The notes: generated from the letters alone by a model not told the origin. A stretch of DNA of 26,283 nucleotides from DASTPP01 sp035762175 (GCA_035762175.1 DASTPP010000289.1:1-26283); one strand, 5' to 3'; shown: positions 15,901 to 22,974, counted from the stretch's first letter. Made by a program: numbers and translations.

Positions 15901-17101
15901 GCGACTCCGCGCGGCACCAGGGTCACTCGTAGAGCAGGCCGGCCCTTTTGGAAGGCTGGGATCAACGGCCTTCTTCAAGCTGCTCGAGGCGACGTCAAGC
16001 GACGAGCAGCTTGAGAAGATGAGCCGGCTCCAGGCGCTCGTCGAGGGGGACGTCGTACGACACCTAGCAGCCCGATTTGGGATTAAGTTCATCGGGGCTG
16101 ATGGCAAGCAGATCTCGCACCTGGATACGGTCGAGCGCGAGCTTCAAGGGCAAGTTCGTTGCTGGAGCACGAACGGGAGAACCAACCGAAGGAAGTGGCT
16201 GAATCGGTTCTTCGGCCATGTGCTCCTGACCCCAGAGCTCTACCAGATCGCTATGCCACTCGATCGCCGAAGTGGCCCCGCCGTGAGCCTCGTCGAGGCC
16301 TACAAGGCCTGGTGCGACTGGGGCGCACTCGAGGTCGAGAACGATAAGGTTCTTCCGCTGGTCGTCGACGAAGAGGTGCTCGCGCTCGCCTGGATGTGGC
16401 AAGAAGACTCCCCCGGGCGAGGCCCTTCGTCGGTCCTTGATGGCGACAATGTCATAGAGTACGTCTACGCTCGTGCTCTACTTCAGCAAGGCAACGCCTC
16501 GAAAGCGCTCAAGGTCGCGCGCCGTCTTGTCGACGCCGAAGGGCGGCTTGCCTTCGCGAGTGCCGCGGTCATGAAGGCGCTTCCGGGTGAGGCGTTGGTC
16601 GCCAGCCTGGATGCGAAGCAGCAACTCGGAGCGCGCTCGTCTTTCCTCGACCGATCGCTCTCCGTGACGCTAGGCGACGCATACGCCCTGATCGCGGTGA
16701 AAGGCCCGACCAAGGATGCGGGGGGGAGCTTCTTTCAAGCAGAGCAGTTCTACAAGGCAGCCAAAGACACCAGCGTATACGCCAAGCTGCAACTGGCCGT
16801 GACCCAGATCGAGCTCTGCCGCGAGAAGGAAGCCCTGGCCGAGCTCGACGGGCTCGTGAGAGGTGGCTGCAGAAAGGCACGCTTGCTCACCGCCATCGCG
16901 CAGCGGGCTCGCGGCGCATCCGACAACGCTCGGAAGCTGGCGCCGGGCCTGGGGCCAGGTGAAGCCGTCGATCTTCCCGATCTGGATCGCTCGATCCAAG
17001 ACAACTGCGGTGACGGCAACCGCTCGCTCATCCTCGGCCGCCGGACGCGCATGCTCGCAAGGCTCATCCTCACCGAACGCTCTCGCCTCGCGGCTCCATA
17101 G
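12989..17101 (+). CDS. Giant single-pass membrane protein, unknown family
   Basis: 1370 residues. ATG 12989 is chosen over upstream in-frame starts because GGAGGA lies nine bases before it. A basic cytoplasmic N-terminus (KGRRRWWWW) precedes one membrane helix (VAPTSFAIAAVLGSLIVWY, about residues 40-60), so by the positive-inside rule about 1300 residues face the periplasm. The body is mostly helical and TPR/HEAT-like in places (FRRALGLAVKGDDREAAKQF; YARALLQQGNASKALKVARR), with scattered Cys but no enzyme motif I recognise. Codons are markedly less GC-ending than in genes left of 11 kb, suggesting transfer. Its 3' end overlaps by 32 bases the convergent small membrane protein at 17070-17501. 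Possibly a scaffold or target partner of the CHAT protease (inference from position only). Confidence 0.9.
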   Translation: MRTPNDRSLPPVGTAEVAQKGKPEEVPPGRRENAKGRRRWWWWVAPTSFAIAAVLGSLIVWYRLPTLGNMTYHMSRPENLTGDEALGRALQGLPAATDARIQQFVEALEGLLLITPTSDEVNSADASAAMIQLESDQSEIVKLPVKLPVDHYLFEWRPADRVRSSSYKLNLELSESTERDEKAKRDVSIRINKIDRNDEKRLLVTIALADIADSGGRKSERVCEREFGSNEPILDQGHVNLAPLVDAIAACVLVDHIRITAKSAKEDELKAADQTLGGRFRRALGLAVKGDDREAAKQFGEVYQPILDLGDSNRQRALLSGIERYHTFTKTWREQPGDAEGILNTAVHEFHEAAGGDMTDYRTPRYPLGEYLLVHAETARRLGASRSKLDDFESHLARAFNVMPYSCAPWARAMGLQAASKLAEARSVWESFENTTNLCRPVEVDEARRKANDGGKSIRQKADTRRKELVQARLIATRWLAGEWAKALEGRNLDVRLHSDDPIEWSASHFESAVDHFLVYLRVQNALEVGLVMHGIVGFVEGGLRPIRDAASQLVKDQHDEDLQSKLTVLDDALTNCRTLNTCDQLRNVVVSFLPQVAKLSRERALTLLEEADKKLGQLKATSQRATVGALDKSRSKGDGERAREQRINELRAWILIVRLKLQCLGGHEESTRDGLSSLSSLLNESAQVLKHSVSGGDLAEALSSCALTFASASTKAGGKLLEARRNALMTEAWAWNPPAPVDAFNFEKILWSNDVGVIPEAAPAMVLLRFATIWPAVDTFAGFSVPSRDCVERARKRASRAFIARSFESVRTSIWNCILREDDRKALAGNVGLALTQELLRPASEGFQQPLTCWEILALRKCRPEHAADPVPERCASVAPPTCVVDDERKVYENQLSPPESLAQMYDRVDEAVRRAEEARDHLNDQVTRGLSYLLAHFADAALSTGGLAHPREPAVANPRVRLAALRLVARLRAAPGSLVEQAGPFGRLGSTAFFKLLEATSSDEQLEKMSRLQALVEGDVVRHLAARFGIKFIGADGKQISHLDTVERELQGQVRCWSTNGRTNRRKWLNRFFGHVLLTPELYQIAMPLDRRSGPAVSLVEAYKAWCDWGALEVENDKVLPLVVDEEVLALAWMWQEDSPGRGPSSVLDGDNVIEYVYARALLQQGNASKALKVARRLVDAEGRLAFASAAVMKALPGEALVASLDAKQQLGARSSFLDRSLSVTLGDAYALIAVKGPTKDAGGSFFQAEQFYKAAKDTSVYAKLQLAVTQIELCREKEALAELDGLVRGGCRKARLLTAIAQRARGASDNARKLAPGLGPGEAVDLPDLDRSIQDNCGDGNRSLILGRRTRMLARLILTERSRLAAP

Positions 17102-17501
17102 GCTCGAAGCCTCTGCAGCCACCTCTGTAGGTCAAGACTTTTTCACCACAGCGATAAGTTATTTTATAATCAATACTCGGTTGCAACTCTACGGCGCCCT
17201 TCGACCCATCGTAACAATTGCCCGAACGAGTGCCCGCCAGTGGGATGACGTTTCCGCAAGTGAGACCTGGCGAATCAACACCACATCGGAGGTTAAGCTG
17301 AACCCGGCATGAATTGGAGCCGCCTCCCCAGTCGACGCGAAGCGGCTGGTCGTTGAGCCCCCAGAGCACATACCCGATGATCGACAGCGTAGAGGCTGCG
17401 AAGATGGGACGGAGGGCGTGGCTCAACCATGAGCGGCGGAACCACTCAGACAACTGGCGCGGAATGAGGGCGGCCTGCTCGAGCGCCCGTTTTGTTAGCA
17501 C
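17070..17501 (-). CDS. Small membrane-anchored Cys-rich protein downstream of CHAT
   Basis: 143 residues from GTG 17501: a basic cytoplasmic segment (residues 1-30), one transmembrane helix (IFAASTLSIIGYVLWGLN), then a domain with six Cys (SCR, LRC, LTC, GNC, YRC, GGC), which suggests three disulfides in the periplasm. Codon choice is coding-like and the frame overlaps the 3' end of the giant gene tail-to-tail. The same frame continues upstream for at least 38 more sensible codons with no standard start (see 17502-17653), so the true N-terminus may be longer. It is in the same orientation as the CHAT gene and 150 bases behind it, so probably in the same transcript. Family not recognised. Confidence 0.75.
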   Translation of the reverse strand: MLTKRALEQAALIPRQLSEWFRRSWLSHALRPIFAASTLSIIGYVLWGLNDQPLRVDWGGGSNSCRVQLNLRCGVDSPGLTCGNVIPLAGTRSGNCYDGSKGAVELQPSIDYKITYRCGEKVLTYRGGCRGFEPMEPRGESVR

Positions 17502-17653
17502 CCCAAGTTGTTCTGATTTAGACTCCGTGTTGCTGATGTTGATGATGATGCTGCCGCTGCCACTGCTGCGGACGTTGCTGATCTTGCTGACGTTGCCGAT
17601 GTTGCTGCTGCTGCCAGTCGTGCCGTCCCCCCGCCCCTGGGTGGGTGGGGGGC
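17502..17653 (-). other. Open, protein-like extension between CHAT and the Cys-rich gene
   Basis: On the minus strand, codons from 17615 down to 17502 read GSSSNIGNVSKISNVRSSGS followed by GSIIINISNTESKSEQLG, in frame with the gene at 17501. The pattern of alternating N/I/S is typical of linker or beta-solenoid-like stretches in bacterial effector proteins. No ATG, GTG or TTG occurs in this frame before it merges with the out-of-frame CHAT coding region. On the plus strand the same DNA looks like an imperfect GTTGCTGAT-type triplet repeat. Either a non-standard start, a frameshift from the CHAT gene, or lost sequence could explain it. Confidence 0.5.
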
Positions 17654-18262
17654 CTACCGAGGGTCCGGCACGAGAATCACCTCCTTCGCTTTCACCCCTT
17701 TCTTGACCAAGAGTTGCGGCACGCTCTCCTCGCCGAGGTTGTGAAGGCTGATCGCGACGAGTCCCTGCTCAAAGGCGTCCTGGACGCTCCCACCGAACCC
17801 CAGCCCTCGGTAGAAGGAGGCGGCGAACTTACACGCTGCTTCGTCACCGATGGCCGTCTTCATGCCGACGACGCAGTCGACGACTTCGGCGATGGCCCGT
17901 GCCTGCGGCTCGCTGTAGCAAGCGTTGAGCACCACCACCCTCACATTGCCGCCGACGGCCTTGAACAGCCTCTTCAACGCGTCTGCTTTCACGAACTGGT
18001 GGCCGCCGCTCTCGCCGTGCAGCACGATGCCTGCGGGCTCGGCCTTCCCGTGTCCACTGAAATGCACCGCGCCAGGCTTGTCTTCAAGGAGCGCCTGCAG
18101 CAGGTCGTCGGCGGTCGCGGCCCAGCGGGTCTTTAGGGAAAAGAAGTCGCGGTGGTCTGAAGCTCGAATCTTCGCCTCGATATCCCTAGCCTCCTTGTCG
18201 AGTTCGAGCCGAACTGTCTTGAGCGGGTTGGCGGCGAAGAACAGGATTTTGCCGGATGCCAT
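17654..18262 (-). CDS. CHAT-domain (caspase-like) cysteine protease, stand-alone
   Basis: 202 residues from ATG 18262. It begins MASGKILFFAANPLKTVRLE with a strand followed by LDKEARDIEAKI, then the CHAT core: AVHFSGHG with catalytic H71 and VVLNACYSE with catalytic C115, followed by CVVGMKTAIGDEAACKFAAS, FYRGLGFGGSVQDAFEQG and the last strand VILVPDPR. CHAT proteases are clan CD enzymes, relatives of caspases and separase, used in bacterial immunity, where a sensor partner normally activates them (established for TPR-CHAT with gRAMP). This one is only the catalytic domain, so any sensor must be separate. A downstream membrane-anchored gene and a giant convergent membrane protein lie beside it. 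The IS4-type element starts 112 bases upstream and could disturb its promoter. Confidence 0.92.
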   Translation of the reverse strand: MASGKILFFAANPLKTVRLELDKEARDIEAKIRASDHRDFFSLKTRWAATADDLLQALLEDKPGAVHFSGHGKAEPAGIVLHGESGGHQFVKADALKRLFKAVGGNVRVVVLNACYSEPQARAIAEVVDCVVGMKTAIGDEAACKFAASFYRGLGFGGSVQDAFEQGLVAISLHNLGEESVPQLLVKKGVKAKEVILVPDPR

Positions 18263-18374
18263 CGTGAGAGCCCTCGTCTCGCTCGGTAGGTGCGGAGTTA
18301 CGTGACTTGGACGCTTGAGCCAACGTCGAGACGACGGAGAAACACCGAGTCCGGACCCCTCGGGGGAGCCTAAG

Positions 18375-19643
18375 CTGACCCGTCCCCTCATTTTTGCTGA
18401 ACGGATGGCACTGGACAAATGCTCGGCTTGACCGAACCCCGAGGGTGCGAAAGCGCTCGGGCGGTGCCCATGCCTGCCCGCCCTTCCGCTTCCCTCGGCC
18501 TCGACGACGTTCGCAGGTTCGTCGACGCCACCTTTGGCGACGACCTGCATGCCAAGCGCGTCCTTTCCCTCGCGAACGGCGCCGCCGGCGTCTTGCACGC
18601 CGCCTCGCTCGCCGTGCACGCGATCGGCCGGGCGTACGCCCAGCTCACGGGCGGCCAGGCCAAGCACGGCACCAAGCAGGCCGACCGCCTGCTCACCAAC
18701 GGCGCCATCCGTCCGTGGGACCTGCTCGATTCCTGGGTGCGGTTCGCGCTCGGCGCGCGGACCGAGGTCGTCGTCGCGCTCGATTGGACCGACTTCGAGA
18801 AGGACGACCACACCACCCTGTGTGCTTATCTGGTCACGCGCCACGGCCGCGCGACGCCGCTCGCGTGGAAGACGGTGCCGAAGTCGACGCTCGAAGGCAA
18901 GCGAACCGGGTACGAGCACGAGCTGGTCGAGCGCCTGCACGCGGCCATCCCCCCCGAGGTGCGCGTCGTGCTCCTGGCCGACCGCGGCTTCGGCGATCAA
19001 AAGCTCTACGCCCTGCTCGGCGCGCTCGGGTGGGAGTACGTGGTCCGCTTTCGGGATTGCATCCTGGTCGAAGACGAGAAGGGGCAGAGCCGCCCGGCGG
19101 CCGACTGGGTGGCGCCGCGCGGGCGCGCGGTGAAGCTGCCGAAGGCGCGCGTCACGGCCGACCGCGCGCCCGTGCCCGCCGTCGTCCTCGTTCACGCGGC
19201 GAAGAGGAAAGAGCCCTGGTGCCTGGCGACCTCGCTCGCCGAGCGCACCGCGCAGGACGTCATCGCCCTGTACGGCAAGCGGTTCTCGATGGAAGAGACG
19301 TTTCGAGACGAGAAAGACATCCACTTCGGCTTGGGCCTGTCCGCGACGCACGTCGGCTCGTGCGACTGGCGCGACCGCCTGCTGCTGCTGGCCGCCATCG
19401 CCCACGCCCTGCTCACCCTGCTCGGGGCGGCCGGCGAGAAGGTCGGATTGGACCGCTCGTTTCAAACCAGCCCCAAGCGAGGGCGCGCCCTGTCGCTCTT
19501 CGGCCAAGGCGTCTTCTGGTATGGCGCCCTGCCGAACATGAAGGAGGAGCGGGCGCTCTTGCTGATGACCGCCTTCGACGAGGTGGTTCGGGAACACGCG
19601 GTCTTCCGCCAAATTTTCGGGATCATTTGAGGGGACGGGTCAG
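18375..19643 (+). mobile_element. IS4-family insertion sequence, complete
   Basis: A 1269-bp element bounded by perfect 16-bp terminal inverted repeats, CTGACCCGTCCCCTCA (18375-18390) and its complement (19628-19643). It holds one intact transposase gene filling almost all of it. Flanks are GCCTAAG on the left and GTTCACG on the right: no target-site duplication is visible, so the flanks may have been rearranged after insertion. Confidence 0.88.
18419..19630 (+). CDS. IS4-family DDE transposase
   Basis: 403 residues from ATG 18419; ATG 18470 (MPARPSASLGLDD) is an alternative start. The RNase H-like fold carries the first Asp in VVVALDWTDF (D122), the second in VVLLADRGFGD (D188), and the Glu in the IS4 signature Y-x2-R-x3-E-x6-K (Y285, R288, E292, K299; YGKRFSMEETFRDEK). 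All catalytic residues are present and the frame is intact, so it could be active. The stop lies inside the right terminal repeat, as is common in compact insertion sequences. The transposase mediates cut-and-paste movement of the element. Confidence 0.93.
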   Translation: MLGLTEPRGCESARAVPMPARPSASLGLDDVRRFVDATFGDDLHAKRVLSLANGAAGVLHAASLAVHAIGRAYAQLTGGQAKHGTKQADRLLTNGAIRPWDLLDSWVRFALGARTEVVVALDWTDFEKDDHTTLCAYLVTRHGRATPLAWKTVPKSTLEGKRTGYEHELVERLHAAIPPEVRVVLLADRGFGDQKLYALLGALGWEYVVRFRDCILVEDEKGQSRPAADWVAPRGRAVKLPKARVTADRAPVPAVVLVHAAKRKEPWCLATSLAERTAQDVIALYGKRFSMEETFRDEKDIHFGLGLSATHVGSCDWRDRLLLLAAIAHALLTLLGAAGEKVGLDRSFQTSPKRGRALSLFGQGVFWYGALPNMKEERALLLMTAFDEVVREHAVFRQIFGII

Positions 19644-19714
19644 GTTCACGATGCCTTGGTTGCGGCCCATCCGGTCGATGGTGAGGCCCTCGATCGTGGC
19701 GCGCCCGCCCCGTT
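19644..19714 (-). pseudogene. Short coding-like remnant at the right flank of the IS
   Basis: On the minus strand, after an in-frame TAA at about 19716, the codons read RGGRATIEGLTIDRMGRNQG then IVN and run into the IS end. The peptide looks protein-like but is too short to assign. It may be the interrupted end of a gene disrupted by the IS or by a rearrangement. Confidence 0.25.
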
Positions 19715-19756
19715 AAGGTGGGCGCCATTAGCCGAAGCTGCTCGCGGAGGCGGCCG

Positions 19757-20060
19757 ATGCGATTCGTTCGTAACGTCAAGCAGCCCGATTGGGGCGTTGG
19801 CCGCGTCGGGCAAGTAGGTGGTGCCGCCGCTCACGTTCAAACCACGTGGCCGACCTGCACCGACGCGCTCTTCTTGACCCGCCGGCAAGATCACTTGTTC
19901 GTCAGGCCGACGTACGTTCAGCGGCCGGTATCCGGGGCCTACGGGCCGACCGGCCGAGCCGCCGAGTGCCGAGCAGCTACAAGGCGATCTTCGCGAGCTC
20001 ACGGCGCGCATCGAAGAGGCTCGTCCGTTCGTCGGCCTGGGCGACGCTGGCAGAAGGTAA
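19757..20060 (+). pseudogene. Decayed DUF3553-like gene
   Basis: GGAG precedes ATG 19757, which starts MRFVRNVKQPDWGVGRVGQV. This is the signature opening of the DUF3553 small beta domain (FVxNVKxPDWGxGRV). The same frame soon becomes implausible. Another frame, open from 19878, ends with AEQLQGDLRELTARIEEARP then FVGLGDAGRR and a TAA at 20058-20060, which looks like the real C-terminus. At least one frameshift separates the two. Repeat R1 copy 2 begins 21 bases after the stop. The minus-strand DUF421 reading frame crosses the 3' part of this relic. Confidence 0.5.
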
Positions 20061-20847
20061 CCTCGCGGGGGGCGGCGAAGTATAGGCAGTCCAACCGGGG
20101 CTCGTCCGGGCGCCGGCGCGCGTCGGCGCGGCTCGCTCGGGTCGACGCGGAGGCCGGGTTGGCGTCCGTTCCGTTGTCACTGAAAATCGACGCCAAACGC
20201 CGAAAAGCGTAGGCGCCGGCCTCGGCCTCGCCCCGGCCGGCCTCGAAGCGGGGGGGCGGCTCGAGCTCCCACGGGGGCACGATGGGCAACCCGGGCCGCA
20301 CCTCGCTCGGCGGGAAGGCGAAGGTGCTCAGCTGGCCCGACTGCTCGAGGTAGGCGCGCTTGATCTGGCCGAGCTGCCCGACGCCCGCCTGGCGCAAGAT
20401 CTCGAAGAGCTCGTCGCGCGTGATGCGCTTTTTCGCCAAGAGCTCGGGGCGCAGGCGGCCGTCCTCGACGACGCAGCGGGGCTCGCCCTCGACCAAGAGC
20501 TCGAAGCGCTCGCTGCGGCGCATGAGCGAGGTGAGCGCCCGGTACATCGCGATGACGACCGTGATGACCACCATCGCGTGCGAGAGCGGCACGTCGGGGT
20601 AGAACATCGGGTCGCCGACGGCCGAGCCGAGGCCGATGACGATGGCGACCTCGAACATCGAGAACTGCCCGACGCCGCGCTTGCCCACCAGGCGCAGCAA
20701 GAGCAGCGTGTAGGCGAAGATGAAGGCCGTGCGCAGCGCGATCTCGGCGAGAAAGAGCGGCGGCTCGTCGCCGAGAAAGACGCGCTTCAGGTCGAAGGGG
20801 CTCGTCGGCGGGGCGCCCGAAGAGGGCGAGGTGAGGGCGAAGCTCAT
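19999..20847 (-). CDS. DUF421 (YetF-like) membrane protein with repeat-derived C-terminus
   Basis: 282 residues from ATG 20847. Three N-terminal membrane helices (TAFIFAYTLLLLRLVGKRGV; FEVAIVIGLGSAVGDPM; HAMVVITVVIAMYRALTSLM) are followed by the YetF-type cytoplasmic domain (RCVVEDGRLRPELLAKKRIT, DELFEILRQAGVGQLGQIKR, AYLEQSGQLSTF), which is complete by about residue 185. From about residue 213 the frame enters repeat R1 and then the DUF3553 relic, giving about 70 extra residues with no homology to the family. The natural end was probably near 20210 and was replaced by the repeat. DUF421 proteins are spore or envelope membrane proteins of unclear biochemical role. Divergent from the Cys-rich lipoprotein gene. 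Confidence 0.88.
   Translation of the reverse strand: MSFALTSPSSGAPPTSPFDLKRVFLGDEPPLFLAEIALRTAFIFAYTLLLLRLVGKRGVGQFSMFEVAIVIGLGSAVGDPMFYPDVPLSHAMVVITVVIAMYRALTSLMRRSERFELLVEGEPRCVVEDGRLRPELLAKKRITRDELFEILRQAGVGQLGQIKRAYLEQSGQLSTFAFPPSEVRPGLPIVPPWELEPPPRFEAGRGEAEAGAYAFRRLASIFSDNGTDANPASASTRASRADARRRPDEPRLDCLYFAAPREVTFCQRRPGRRTDEPLRCAP
20082..20208 (+). repeat. Dispersed repeat R1, copy 2
   Basis: About 125 bp, nearly identical to 22975-23103, from ATAGGCAGTCCAACCGGGG to ATCGACGCCAAACGCCG. Nested inverted repeats are visible: CCAACC...GGTTGG enclosing CGCGTCG...CGACGCG, then TTGGCGTC...GACGCCAA. Read on the minus strand it contains a start-like GTG and a short open frame (TTERTPTRPPRRPERAAPTR) that is likely to be mis-called as a gene. 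It lies at the 3' end of the minus-strand DUF421 gene. Confidence 0.9.
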
Positions 20848-20983
20848 CGGGGCGGCATCGTAGCGGGGCCGGCGGCCGCGCGCCGAATCGGGGGGGGCGC
20901 GTCGGCGAGAAGCCCCCGGGCGCCCGCCCCCGCCTCGGGGGGCGGTGACAGGCGACGGGCTGTCGTGCGAGCGTAGTCGGCCC

Positions 20984-21943
20984 GTGCGTACGTTCGGTCC
21001 GGTGTCTCTTCTGCTGGTCGCGCTGGCGGCGTCGGCCTGCTGCCGCGGCGAGACCAAGACCCTGGCGGCGCCCGAGCCGGCGGGCTCGCCCGCGGCCGCA
21101 GCGCCCGGGGCGGCGAGCGGGCCCGGGGCGTCGGGCGGGCCCGAGGCGCCCGCGCCGGCGGCGAGCGGCTCGGCGGCGCCCGCGAGCCCGCCGGTGGCGT
21201 CGTGGCAAGATCCGAGGGTGATCGAGGGGCTGGCCGAGCGCTGCGACTTCGAGCCCGACCGGCTCGGCGGCGACGGGCAGAAGCGCCACTTCGGCCACGT
21301 CTTCGAAGACGACGAGACCATCTCGTGCGAGGGCCCGCCGGTCGAGCAGAGCTGCTCGTACGACCCCTGCCGCCCGGGCGAGGGCGAGACGCCCTGCCAG
21401 CGGGGGTGCAAGGCGACGTGCGGGCGCTGCGCCGCCGGCTGCGTCGCGACCTGCGGCGGCTGCCGGCAGCGCTGCAAGGGCGACCGGGCGTGCGAGCGCC
21501 AGTGCGCCGAGGCGACGGCCTCGTGCCGGCAGGGCTGCTTCTCGCGGCGCGACTCGTGCTTGACCGCCGACTGCGCCGAGGCCGAAAAGAAGTGCAACGA
21601 GCGCTTCCGGGCGGCGTGGGCGAAGAACGACTGCACCGACCGCCTCGCCAACGTGTACGCGCCCTGCGCCGAGTCGTGCCGGTCGCAAACCGGGGGGGAC
21701 GGCTCGGGCTGCGTGCGCCGCTGCCAGGCGAAGGTCGCGCCCTGCGACCCGATGATCATGGAGATGGGCGACTGGGGGTCGTACGCGCCCTACGGCTCGG
21801 ACTGGAAAAAGAACGGCTGCGACGCCAAGTGCGAGGCGTACCGCGCCTGCGCGGCCCCCTGCGGCCCGCAGGGCTGGGCGTGCCGCCACCGGTGCGCCGA
21901 GCCATTGCGCCCTTGCCCCGAGGCGGGGTGCGGGGCGCCGTAG
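20984..21943 (+). CDS. Cys-rich lipoprotein
   Basis: 319 residues from GTG 20984 (VRTFGPVSLLLVALAASAC); an upstream in-frame GTG at 20945 is also open but adds a non-hydrophobic leader. The signal peptide ends at a lipobox-like ASAC. A Pro/Ala/Gly/Ser linker (about residues 25-75) is followed by a domain dense in Cys, with tandem patterns such as CQRGCKATCGRCAAGCVATC, then GGCRQRCKGDRACERQC, CRSQTGGDGSGC, CEAYRACAAPC and CRHRC, predicting many disulfides. No CxPxR sulfatase-type motif is present. The stop overlaps the FGE-like gene start by 16 bases, so they are co-translated; function is probably linked to it but unknown. Confidence 0.85.
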   Translation: MRTFGPVSLLLVALAASACCRGETKTLAAPEPAGSPAAAAPGAASGPGASGGPEAPAPAASGSAAPASPPVASWQDPRVIEGLAERCDFEPDRLGGDGQKRHFGHVFEDDETISCEGPPVEQSCSYDPCRPGEGETPCQRGCKATCGRCAAGCVATCGGCRQRCKGDRACERQCAEATASCRQGCFSRRDSCLTADCAEAEKKCNERFRAAWAKNDCTDRLANVYAPCAESCRSQTGGDGSGCVRRCQAKVAPCDPMIMEMGDWGSYAPYGSDWKKNGCDAKCEAYRACAAPCGPQGWACRHRCAEPLRPCPEAGCGAP

Positions 21944-22932
21944 GGCCGCTCGCCCGGCGCCCGGGCGGGCCGCCGCGCGCGGCGCCGACGACCCGGGCGG
22001 CTTTGGCGGCCCTCGCGACCATCGCGGCCGTGCTCGCGGCCTGCACCGCCCCCGGTCGCGGCGGGGCGGGGGGCGGCGCCGGGGGCGCGGGCGGCGCCGG
22101 CGGAGCGGCGTCTGCGGCGGCGCCGCCGGGCATGGTGGCGATCCCCGCGGGGGCGTTCGTGCAGGGGCACGAGCCGGCCGAGCACGCCGACGAGGGGCCG
22201 CCGCGCCGGGTCGAGATCGCGGCCTTCTGGCTCGACGAGGCGCTGGTGACGCGGGCCGAGTTCGCGCGCTTCGTGGCCGAGACGGGCCACGTGACGAACG
22301 CCGAGCGGGTCGGCTACGGCATGATCGCGCGCGAAGGGATGCGCGACTGGGAGTGGCGCCGGGCCCCGGGCGCCTCGTGGCGCCGCCCCTTCGAAGAGGG
22401 CACGCCGGGGGCCGAGGCCTTCTTGCGCGACGACGCCCCCGTCGTGATGGTGAGCTGGTTCGACGCCGCGGCGTACTGCGAGCGGGCGGGCAAGCGCCTG
22501 CCGACCGAGGCCGAGTGGGAGTACGCGATGCGCGCCGGGCGCGAGGGCGCGCGCTTCCCCTGGGGCGACTCGCCGCGGCGCGAGGGCGGCCGCCTCGGGC
22601 TCAACTTCTGGCAGGGCGAGTCGCACGCCGAGAACGCCCGCGAAGACGGCTTTCTCTACGTCTCGCCGGTGCGCGCCTTCGCGCCGAACGCGTGGGGCGT
22701 GTACGACCCGGTCGGCAACGTCTGGCAATGGACCGCCGACGTCTACGACGCGAAGGCCTACGCCCGGGGCGGCCCGCCGCGCGAGGGCCCGAAGCGCGTC
22801 TTGCGGGGCGGATCATGGTGGTGCGGCGTCTGTACCTGCGAGGGCTACGGCCTGCACTTCCGGGGCAAGGCCGAACCCAACGCGGCCTTCAACAACAACG
22901 GCTTCCGCTGCGCCCAGACCCCCGCCCGCTAG
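21928..22932 (+). CDS. FGE/sulfatase-modifying-factor-like lipoprotein
   Basis: 334 residues. GTG 21928 overlaps the preceding gene; TTG 22003 is an alternative. The signal peptide ends with LAAC (lipobox), then a Gly/Ala linker. The FGE domain runs from GMVAIPAGAFVQG to NGFRCAQ: WLDEALVTRAEFARF, DDAPVVMVSWFDAAAYCE, GKRLPTEAEWEYAMRAG and WGVYDPVGNVWQWTADVY all match. The active site RGGSWWCGVCTC keeps a Cys pair with the C-x4-C spacing of formylglycine-generating enzymes (C299 and C304, plus an extra C302). That is unlike the many Cys-free relatives, so copper-dependent oxidation of a thiol is plausible. The normal substrate motif is CxPxR; no sulfatase is in the window. The periplasmic, lipid-anchored location with a Cys-rich partner is unusual. 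Confidence 0.9.
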   Translation: MRGAVGPLARRPGGPPRAAPTTRAALAALATIAAVLAACTAPGRGGAGGGAGGAGGAGGAASAAAPPGMVAIPAGAFVQGHEPAEHADEGPPRRVEIAAFWLDEALVTRAEFARFVAETGHVTNAERVGYGMIAREGMRDWEWRRAPGASWRRPFEEGTPGAEAFLRDDAPVVMVSWFDAAAYCERAGKRLPTEAEWEYAMRAGREGARFPWGDSPRREGGRLGLNFWQGESHAENAREDGFLYVSPVRAFAPNAWGVYDPVGNVWQWTADVYDAKAYARGGPPREGPKRVLRGGSWWCGVCTCEGYGLHFRGKAEPNAAFNNNGFRCAQTPAR

Positions 22933-22974
22933 CAAAAATGTCACGACCCCCTGCTGCGGCCGGGCTTGGGGCGC

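Noticed and set aside
17523..17640. Plus-strand Leu/Met-rich hydrophobic peptide (LLMLMMMLPLPLL...)
   Set aside because: It is the antisense of a triplet-like repeat; the minus-strand reading is more protein-like and is in frame with a real gene.
19977..20180. Small open frame inside repeat R1 (MTTERTPTRPPRRPERAAPT)
   Set aside because: The same frame occurs in other R1 copies with no coding signal; it is a by-product of the repeat.
20984..21943. Cys-rich lipoprotein as classical formylglycine substrate of the neighbouring FGE-like enzyme
   Set aside because: No CxPxR motif could be found in its sequence.
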